This document shows, piece by piece, positions 6,502 to 10,945 of a DNA stretch of 10,945 nt. Below the pieces are notes generated by a model that saw only the letters and a list, made by a program, of their open reading frames with translations, was not told the DNA's origin and ran no database searches. Numbering within the stretch: position 1 is the first letter of the stretch; each line of letters starts with the position of its first letter. The stretch is from an uncultured Blastococcus sp. (GTDB lineage Bacteria > Actinomycetota > Actinomycetes > Mycobacteriales > Antricoccaceae): positions 1 to 10,945 of the forward strand of contig CAMIGT010000016.1 of assembly GCA_946221975.1 (NCBI GenBank). The letters run 5' to 3'. The translations under genes were made by a program, and so were the position numbers.

Positions 6502-7657
6502 CGAAGGTGCCCTTCTGCAGGTACGCCGCTGCCGCCTGCGCGACCTCGCGCAGCCGCGGCAGGTCATCACCGCTGATGTTGACGTGCCCGATCTTGCGGC
6601 CGGGGCGAACTTCCTTGCCATACAGGTGAATCTTGATCTGCGGCCACCGTGCCATGAGATGGTGCACGCGCTCGTCGATGCCCGGTCCACCGGCCTCACC
6701 GCCGAGCACATTGGCCATGACGGTGTACGGCGCCCGCAGGCTCGTGTCGCCGAGCGGGTAGTCGAGCACGGCACGCAGGTGCTGCTCAAACTGGCCGGTG
6801 ACCGCGCCGTCCATGCTCCAGTGCCCGCTGTTGTGCGGACGCATCGCGAGCTCGTTGACCAGGAAGGCCCCGTCGGTCGTCTCGAACAGCTCGATTGCCA
6901 TGACCCCGGTGACGCCGAGCTCCTCGGCGAGCGCGATCCCCATCGCGGTCACGGTCGTGGCGGCGCGCTCGTCGAGACCGGGCGCGGGCGCGAGGACCTC
7001 GACGCAGATACCGTCCTGCTGCACGGTCTGCACGACCGGCCACGCACTGACCTGCCCGAACTTCGACCGGGCGACGAGCACGGCCAGCTCACGCTTCAAC
7101 GGCACGAGCTCCTCGACGAGAATCGGCGTCCCGGCCTCCGACAGCGCATCGACGATGTGGCGCGACTGCTCGGCGTCGACCGGCACCCAGACGCCTTTGC
7201 CGTCGTACCCGCCGGTCGCGGCCTTCAGCACCAGGGGAAACTCGCCGAAGCCGAGCACGTCGTCGACGGTCGCGACCGGAGCCCAGCGGGGCTGCTCGGC
7301 GCCACCCCAGTCGGTGATCCGACGGCGCATCTTGAGCTTGTCCTGGGCATACTGCAGCGCGTCGGCGCCCGGGTGCACCTCTACCCCGGACTGCTCCAGC
7401 GCCGCGATGAACTCGCCAGGTACGTGTTCGTGGTCGAAGGTGAGAACGTCGACGTGGTCGGCGAAGTGCCGCAGGTCATCGAGGTTCGTGTGGCTGCCGA
7501 GCTCGACGTCGTGCGCGACGAGAGCGGCCGACTCGTCGGGGCCGGCACTGAGCACCTTGAGCGACTGGCCGAGGGCGATGGCCGCCTGATGGGTCATGCG
7601 AGCGAGCTGGCCGCCGCCGACCATGCCAACGACAGGAAGATTGGTGCGCTGATCCAC
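6494..7657 (-). CDS. purK: N5-carboxyaminoimidazole ribonucleotide synthase
   Basis: A 387-residue ATP-grasp enzyme, which uses ATP and bicarbonate to carboxylate AIR to N5-CAIR, the substrate of PurE. It shows the N-terminal [11 protein letters not shown] nucleotide-like fold (residues 11-21), TFDHEHVP (73-80), the ATP-grasp lysine segment [12 protein letters not shown] (144-155), [17 protein letters not shown], and the C-terminal metal/substrate block [16 protein letters not shown]. The start is GTG at 7655-7657, giving a normal length; the ribosome-binding site is poor, and the start lies 10 bp after the stop of the upstream hypothetical gene, so translation may depend on that gene. The 3' end overlaps purE by 8 bp. 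All conserved blocks are present, so the gene looks functional. Confidence 0.97.
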   Translation of the reverse strand: MDQRTNLPVVGMVGGGQLARMTHQAAIALGQSLKVLSAGPDESAALVAHDVELGSHTNLDDLRHFADHVDVLTFDHEHVPGEFIAALEQSGVEVHPGADALQYAQDKLKMRRRITDWGGAEQPRWAPVATVDDVLGFGEFPLVLKAATGGYDGKGVWVPVDAEQSRHIVDALSEAGTPILVEELVPLKRELAVLVARSKFGQVSAWPVVQTVQQDGICVEVLAPAPGLDERAATTVTAMGIALAEELGVTGVMAIELFETTDGAFLVNELAMRPHNSGHWSMDGAVTGQFEQHLRAVLDYPLGDTSLRAPYTVMANVLGGEAGGPGIDERVHHLMARWPQIKIHLYGKEVRPGRKIGHVNISGDDLPRLREVAQAAAAYLQKGTFDE

Positions 7658-7667
7658 GGCGCCCAGG

Positions 7668-8681
7668 CTAGCGCTTCAGCTCGGTGAGCAGAGCGCGGGC
7701 GTTGCGCAGCGACGCCGGCAGCCCCTCCACCCAGACACCGACAGCGGGCGACTGCTGCGGTGTGCGGGTCAGCCGACCGTCCTCCAGCAGCTCGCGCAAG
7801 GCCCCGATCCGAGAGGCGAGCAGGGCGGTACGCCGGACCAGCACCACCGCGGTCGTCGGGCCGGCGAGGACGATCGTCTCGCCGCTGGCGAACACCGACT
7901 TCAGGTTGTCGGCGAGCTGGGTCATCTGGTGCATCGCATCCCACGTCTCGACGCGCGAGAGGTACTGCTTGGCATCGGTGTCACCGATCTCGAGCGGACC
8001 AAGCAGCGAGGCGACCACGAGGGCGTACTGCTCGCAGGCCGATACGCCGTCGTACTCGGCACTGGCGTAGATCTCGCCGAGGCGCACCGAGAGGTAGGAG
8101 AGGTCGGCCAGCTGGGTGAGCCGGTCGGCGCCCGTCGGAGTGACAGCGATGTCGGACTCGACGTGCTCGGCCCACCCTTCGGCGGCGACCTGCAGGAGCT
8201 CGACGATGTCGACCTCGGTGCGCTGCTGCGCGCCGAGGCTGGGATGCGCGGCTAACGAGCGGACGAGTCGCCCGAGCGCGAGTACGTCGTCGAGGGTCTC
8301 CTTCATCGGTACGCCGGCGGCGGCGCGCGCCCACCCCAGTCGACGGCACCGCTCGGAGATATCGCCGTCGCTGACGACCGACTCGGTCACCGCGTCGACG
8401 ACCGGGCACCACCAGTCGGTCGGATAGGACCAGCCACGCTCTTTGCTTGCGGTGCGCCACATTGCGCGCAGCTCGGTGGCCGAGAGCGGGCCGGTGCCGC
8501 CCTGGGCAGGACGGGCTCGGGTGCTGCCGCCCAACGCGTCACGCTGTTCTGTGTCGTGGTGTTCGCGGGGTTGGTCGCCGTCGTGGAGCTCAGCCTCGCC
8601 GCGGGAGGGGACCGGCGCGGGCACGGTGCTCAGGCGTTGCGTCGGCCTTGACTCGTCGCGCGAGAGGTCGACGGAGTCCAT
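7668..8681 (-). CDS. Hypothetical protein, possible degenerate GGDEF-like domain
   Basis: A 337-residue soluble protein not recognised with certainty. Residues 1-65 are polar, charged and probably disordered. Residues 67-140 are helical with a Trp-rich segment (W74, GWSYPTDWWCPVVDAV at 83-98) and an LGWARAAAGVP stretch. From about residue 185, DRLTQLADLSYLSVRLGEIY resembles the opening of GGDEF domains (D-x-LT-x-L-x4-Y/F-x2-RL), followed by a strand-like ALVVASLL and later IVLAGPTTAVVLVRR; no GGDEF catalytic signature remains, so cyclase activity is not expected. There is no signal peptide or membrane helix. Two starts are possible: GTG at 8687 and ATG at 8681; GAGAAGGG lies 3 bases from the first and 9 from the second, so the ATG is preferred. 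It precedes purK by 10 bp on the same strand and probably leads that operon. Confidence 0.8.
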   Translation of the reverse strand: MDSVDLSRDESRPTQRLSTVPAPVPSRGEAELHDGDQPREHHDTEQRDALGGSTRARPAQGGTGPLSATELRAMWRTASKERGWSYPTDWWCPVVDAVTESVVSDGDISERCRRLGWARAAAGVPMKETLDDVLALGRLVRSLAAHPSLGAQQRTEVDIVELLQVAAEGWAEHVESDIAVTPTGADRLTQLADLSYLSVRLGEIYASAEYDGVSACEQYALVVASLLGPLEIGDTDAKQYLSRVETWDAMHQMTQLADNLKSVFASGETIVLAGPTTAVVLVRRTALLASRIGALRELLEDGRLTRTPQQSPAVGVWVEGLPASLRNARALLTELKR

Positions 8682-8986
8682 GCTCACCGTCCCTTCTCGC
8701 TCGTCACCTGCACGTTGGATGACCGACCGTCACGGCGTGCCTGCACCGAAATCGTCACTGGTTTCACTGTATCCCCAACCCGGCGAGCCACGTCGGCCAA
8801 CAGACACCCAAATTTTTCCAACTTTTCGCCGATCGCGGACGGACCCTGCGCGGTGGCACGTGCGGCATGCGTCGCGCTACCGCAGGCTCGGTAGACGTGA
8901 TCTAGCCAAGGATTACTCCGTTAAGCAGGACGCACGTCGCCCAACGCCGTACGATTACCCCCGGATCCCACGACCTTGGAGCTTCG
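8682..8986. other. Divergent intergenic region, about 300 bp
   Basis: This gap separates the minus-strand hypothetical/purK unit from the plus-strand sigma-factor gene, so it should hold both promoters. It contains an A/T-rich patch at 8810-8827 (unusual in this GC-rich DNA), a TACAGT-like -10 on the minus strand at 8766-8771 without a good -35, a TACGAT at 8950-8955 on the plus strand also without a good -35, and the palindrome GCACGTGC at 8856-8863. No open reading frame with coding character was seen. GGAG at 8978-8981 is the ribosome-binding site of the sigma gene. Confidence 0.6.
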
Positions 8987-10870
8987 TTGACGTTCGCTGC
9001 GCGCTCGGCCGATCTGGTTGCCGACGCCGAGCTGATCACTGCCGCCCGCGGCGGTGACCGGGCGGCGTACGCCGTGCTCTACGAGCGGCATCGCGGCGCG
9101 GCGTACCAGCTGGCCCGGCAGCTGGTCAGCAACCGGTCCGAGGCCGACGACCTCGTCTCGGAGACGTTCGCCAAGATCTTCTCGACGCTGATGGACGGCC
9201 AGGGTCCGGACGCCGCGTTTCGGCCCTACCTGTTGACCTCCGTGCGCCACACGTTCTACGACATGGTGCGGCGCGGCAAGAAGCTGACGTACACCGACGA
9301 CATCGAGCGTCACGACGAAGGCGTTCCGTTCGAGGACCCCGCCGTCCAGACGCTGGACTCCCAGCTCGCGGCGCGCGCGTTCAGCCGGTTGCCAGAACGC
9401 TGGCAGATCGTGCTGTGGCACACCGAGATTGAGGGCGAGAGTCCTGCGGAGGTTGCGCCGGTACTCGGCATGACCGCCAACGGTGTCGCGGCGCTTGCCT
9501 ATCGCGCACGTGAGGGCCTGCGTCAGGCGTTCCTGCAGGAACACATCGCCGACGCGGCAAGCGATGTCTGCCGGCTGACCAATGAGCGGCTGGGCAGCTA
9601 TGTGCGCGGCGGGCTGTCAAAACGCGAGAACGCCCAGGTCGAGCGGCACCTCGAGGACTGTGACCGTTGTGCCGCCGTCGCAGCGGAGATCTCCGATCTG
9701 AACGCCGGTCTGCGCGGGGTGGTTGCGCCGCTGGCCATCGGTGGCGCAGCGCTGACGTCGGCCTACCTCGCTGGCGGCTCCGCCGCCAAGCTCGCCGCGT
9801 TCGCGTGGGGCGGCAACGTCGGGTTTGGTCACGTGGAGTCGATGATCGGCACCGGTACCACCGGTGGCGCGGCTGGAGCCGGTGGCGCCGTTGGCGGCGG
9901 TGTCGTTGGCGGCGGTGCTGGCGGCGGTGCTGGCGGCGGGAGCGCTGGTGGCGGCGGTGCCGCTGGTGGCATGGGCGGGAAGTTCTCCACGCTCACCTCG
10001 CCAGGGCGCCTGGCCGTGATTAGCGGCGTCTCCGTGGTCGCGATCGCGGCGATCGCTGCTGCCACGGCGATGACCTCCAGTGAGTCACCGAGCCAGTCCA
10101 ACTCCGCGCCGCCACCCACGGCGACAAACGTCCCGACAACTGCCGCGCCACCGACGCCGACACAGGCATCGCCTCCGGCTCCCGCGCCGGCCCCGCAGCC
10201 ACAGCCGACGGCCGAGGGCACCAACCCGCCCCAGAACGACGTACCGCCGCCGATTCCCCCGCTGTCGCCCACGACAATCCCCCCGATCCCACCGATCGAG
10301 CCGACGACGCCTCCTTCGACTACAGCGCCCGCGCCGGCCCCGGCGCCGACACCACCGGCGACACAACCTTCCCCGTCGCCTTCCCCGTCACCTTCACCAT
10401 CACCTTCACCGTCGCCGAGCCCGTCGCCCTCGCCGAGTCCGTCACCTTCGCCGTCACCGTCGCCGAGCCCATCGCCGACGACTGAACCGGGAAATCCCGG
10501 GCCCACGATCGAGCTGGACCAGCCGCAGAGCCCGCAACCGGGCGTCTACCGGTTCGAGGTCACGGCGGGCTCGGTTGATCTGACTGGCTTGACCGTACGC
10601 ATCCCCGCATTCCTGACGCTTACCGATCAACCGGGCGCGCCCACGTCCCCCGACTCCTACTTATGCAGCCTCACCGTCGAGGGCGCCACGCTCTCGGAAC
10701 AGTTGCCGTGCGGCTTCGTCGATGCGACGTTCGACCTGACCGAGTCGCTGGCGGCGGATGAGCAGCTGAGTTTCACCATCTCGCTGCCACAGGCTCTCAC
10801 CACGGAGCAGGAAGAGATGTTCCTCGACGTCGCCGACCCCGCGTCCACCACACCTTTCCCCACCGCGTAA
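8987..10870 (+). CDS. ECF sigma factor fused to anti-sigma zinc finger, TM helix and Pro-rich outer domain
   Basis: A 627-residue multidomain protein. Residues ~14-95 are sigma region 2 (AELITAARGGDRAAYAVLYERH, EADDLVSETFAKIF, FRPYLLTSVRHTFYDMVRR). Residues ~128-185 are region 4 (SRLPERWQIVLWHTEIEGESPAEVAPVLGMTANGV...YRAREGLRQAF as its helix-turn-helix). A zf-HC2/ZAS anti-sigma zinc finger follows: C195-x25-H221-x3-C225-x2-C228. A weakly hydrophobic stretch at ~240-265, a Gly-rich linker (288-331) and a clear membrane helix (342-362) come next, then a Pro/Ala/Thr stalk with 18 Ser-Pro pairs (462-497) and a ~125-residue C-terminal domain with two cysteines. With one membrane helix, the sigma half is cytoplasmic and the stalk outside. 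The start is TTG at 8987, supported by GGAG five bases upstream. Typical ECF factors have ~160-220 residues and a separate anti-sigma protein; here both are in one chain. The call is firm for the domains; the signal and release mechanism are inferred. Confidence 0.9.
   Translation: MTFAARSADLVADAELITAARGGDRAAYAVLYERHRGAAYQLARQLVSNRSEADDLVSETFAKIFSTLMDGQGPDAAFRPYLLTSVRHTFYDMVRRGKKLTYTDDIERHDEGVPFEDPAVQTLDSQLAARAFSRLPERWQIVLWHTEIEGESPAEVAPVLGMTANGVAALAYRAREGLRQAFLQEHIADAASDVCRLTNERLGSYVRGGLSKRENAQVERHLEDCDRCAAVAAEISDLNAGLRGVVAPLAIGGAALTSAYLAGGSAAKLAAFAWGGNVGFGHVESMIGTGTTGGAAGAGGAVGGGVVGGGAGGGAGGGSAGGGGAAGGMGGKFSTLTSPGRLAVISGVSVVAIAAIAAATAMTSSESPSQSNSAPPPTATNVPTTAAPPTPTQASPPAPAPAPQPQPTAEGTNPPQNDVPPPIPPLSPTTIPPIPPIEPTTPPSTTAPAPAPAPTPPATQPSPSPSPSPSPSPSPSPSPSPSPSPSPSPSPSPSPSPTTEPGNPGPTIELDQPQSPQPGVYRFEVTAGSVDLTGLTVRIPAFLTLTDQPGAPTSPDSYLCSLTVEGATLSEQLPCGFVDATFDLTESLAADEQLSFTISLPQALTTEQEEMFLDVADPASTTPFPTA
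9848..9979 (+). repeat. Gly-rich low-complexity tract in the sigma-fusion gene
   Basis: This segment encodes residues 288-331, mostly Gly with Ala, Val, Ser and Thr, from repeated GGC/GGT codons in units like GGCGGCGGTGCT. It forms a flexible linker between the zinc finger and the membrane helix. The near-repetitive DNA may vary in length between strains. Confidence 0.85.
10370..10477 (+). repeat. (Ser-Pro)18 repeat tract
   Basis: These 108 bases encode 18 consecutive Ser-Pro dipeptides (residues 462-497) within a longer Pro-rich stalk. Serine codons alternate among TCG, TCA, TCC and AGC, and proline codons among CCG, CCT, CCC and CCA-type variants, so the repeat is kept at protein level and not only as a recent DNA expansion. 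Units of 6 bp allow length change without frameshift. Such stalks are rigid, extended and often span cell walls or carry O-glycans. Confidence 0.95.
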
Positions 10871-10908
10871 CCCAACCCCCCTCGGCGGAGTGAGCAGGCG
10901 CATTCTCC

Positions 10909-10945
10909 GATGGTCGAGCGGGCGCGAGCCCGTAGGGCGAGCGCC
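10909..10945. repeat. Partial GC-rich palindromic intergenic repeat (REP-like)
   Basis: After the sigma-fusion stop codon, the sequence beginning GATGGTCGAGCGGG contains a hairpin CGGGC (10919-10923), loop GCGA, GCCCG (10928-10932), followed by TAGGGCGAGCGCC up to the window edge. From memory, words of the form TGGTCGAG...GCGAG...GCGAGCG...TCGAGACC occur as dispersed intergenic palindromes in several actinobacteria; only the left part is visible here. It could also act as a transcription terminator for the sigma-fusion gene, though it lacks a T-tract. Confidence 0.4.

Noticed and set aside
6013-6789. Long purE frame starting about 290 bp upstream
   Set aside because: The additional N-terminus is out-of-frame purK sequence; purE has a normal start at 6501 with an overlapping purK stop.
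6314-7687. 457-codon open frame on the plus strand
   Set aside because: It mirrors purK and part of purE on the opposite strand; the translation has no domain and is typical antisense sequence.
8766-8800. Minus-strand promoter with TACAGT for the purK unit
   Set aside because: No acceptable -35 hexamer lies at 15-19 bp; GACGTG at 17 bp is too far from consensus to call.
8443-9057. 204-codon plus-strand frame across the divergent intergenic region
   Set aside because: It is antisense to the hypothetical gene and then runs out of frame into the sigma gene; there is no domain and no suitable ribosome-binding site.
10370-10477. CRISPR-like or tandem DNA repeat array
   Set aside because: The periodicity is 6 bp with no spacers and it reads in frame as Ser-Pro repeats of the sigma-fusion protein.
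9829-10506. 225-codon minus-strand frame, very Gly/Pro-rich
   Set aside because: It is antisense to the Gly-rich and Pro-rich parts of the sigma-fusion gene; its composition is explained by the repeats on the other strand.

Overview
The window is very GC-rich (roughly two thirds G+C by eye) and densely coded, with GTG and TTG starts and 8-bp ATG/TGA overlaps between genes. The run acyl-CoA dehydrogenase (FadE25-like) - PurE - PurK matches a neighbourhood known from mycobacteria and related actinobacteria. The sequence is therefore most likely chromosomal DNA from a high-GC actinobacterium; the genus cannot be fixed from sequence alone.

Left part (1-2050): a small TraR/DksA-type C4 zinc-finger protein overlaps the 3' end of a PheA/TfdB-type FAD monooxygenase gene, both on the minus strand. 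A TetR-family regulator is divergent from the monooxygenase, behind a plausible leaderless promoter. The regulator is short: its C-terminal ligand domain is cut off, and its tail runs antisense into the neighbouring ABC operon.

Centre-left (2005-4684, minus strand): an ABC importer of the nitrate/sulfonate/taurine (SsuBCA/TauABC) type, ordered ATPase, permease, substrate-binding lipoprotein. The permease is frameshifted inside its EAA loop. The missing 8 bases equal one copy of an 8-bp unit that is still partly repeated at that spot, so this looks like a slippage deletion (or an assembly collapse). With the cut-down TetR, this suggests an accessory uptake/oxidation module that has been rearranged and is decaying.

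Centre-right (4791-8681, minus strand): a probable transcription unit of a hypothetical protein (possibly a degenerate GGDEF-like fold), purK, purE and fadE25. PurK and PurE carry out the two-step carboxylation of AIR to CAIR in purine synthesis; FadE25 is a soluble FAD acyl-CoA dehydrogenase. These genes look intact.

Right part (8682-10945): a roughly 300-bp divergent intergenic region, then a plus-strand gene for an unusual one-polypeptide signalling protein: ECF sigma regions 2 and 4, an anti-sigma-type zinc finger, a Gly-rich linker, one clear transmembrane helix, a long Pro-rich stalk with 18 Ser-Pro dipeptides, and a C-terminal domain with two cysteines predicted to lie outside the cell. 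This is the most interesting object in the window. The right edge carries a partial GC-rich palindromic element resembling dispersed intergenic repeats of actinobacteria. A 9-mer, GGTACGCCG, is strongly over-represented across the window and mostly lies in one orientation. No rRNA, tRNA, CRISPR array or insertion sequence was seen.
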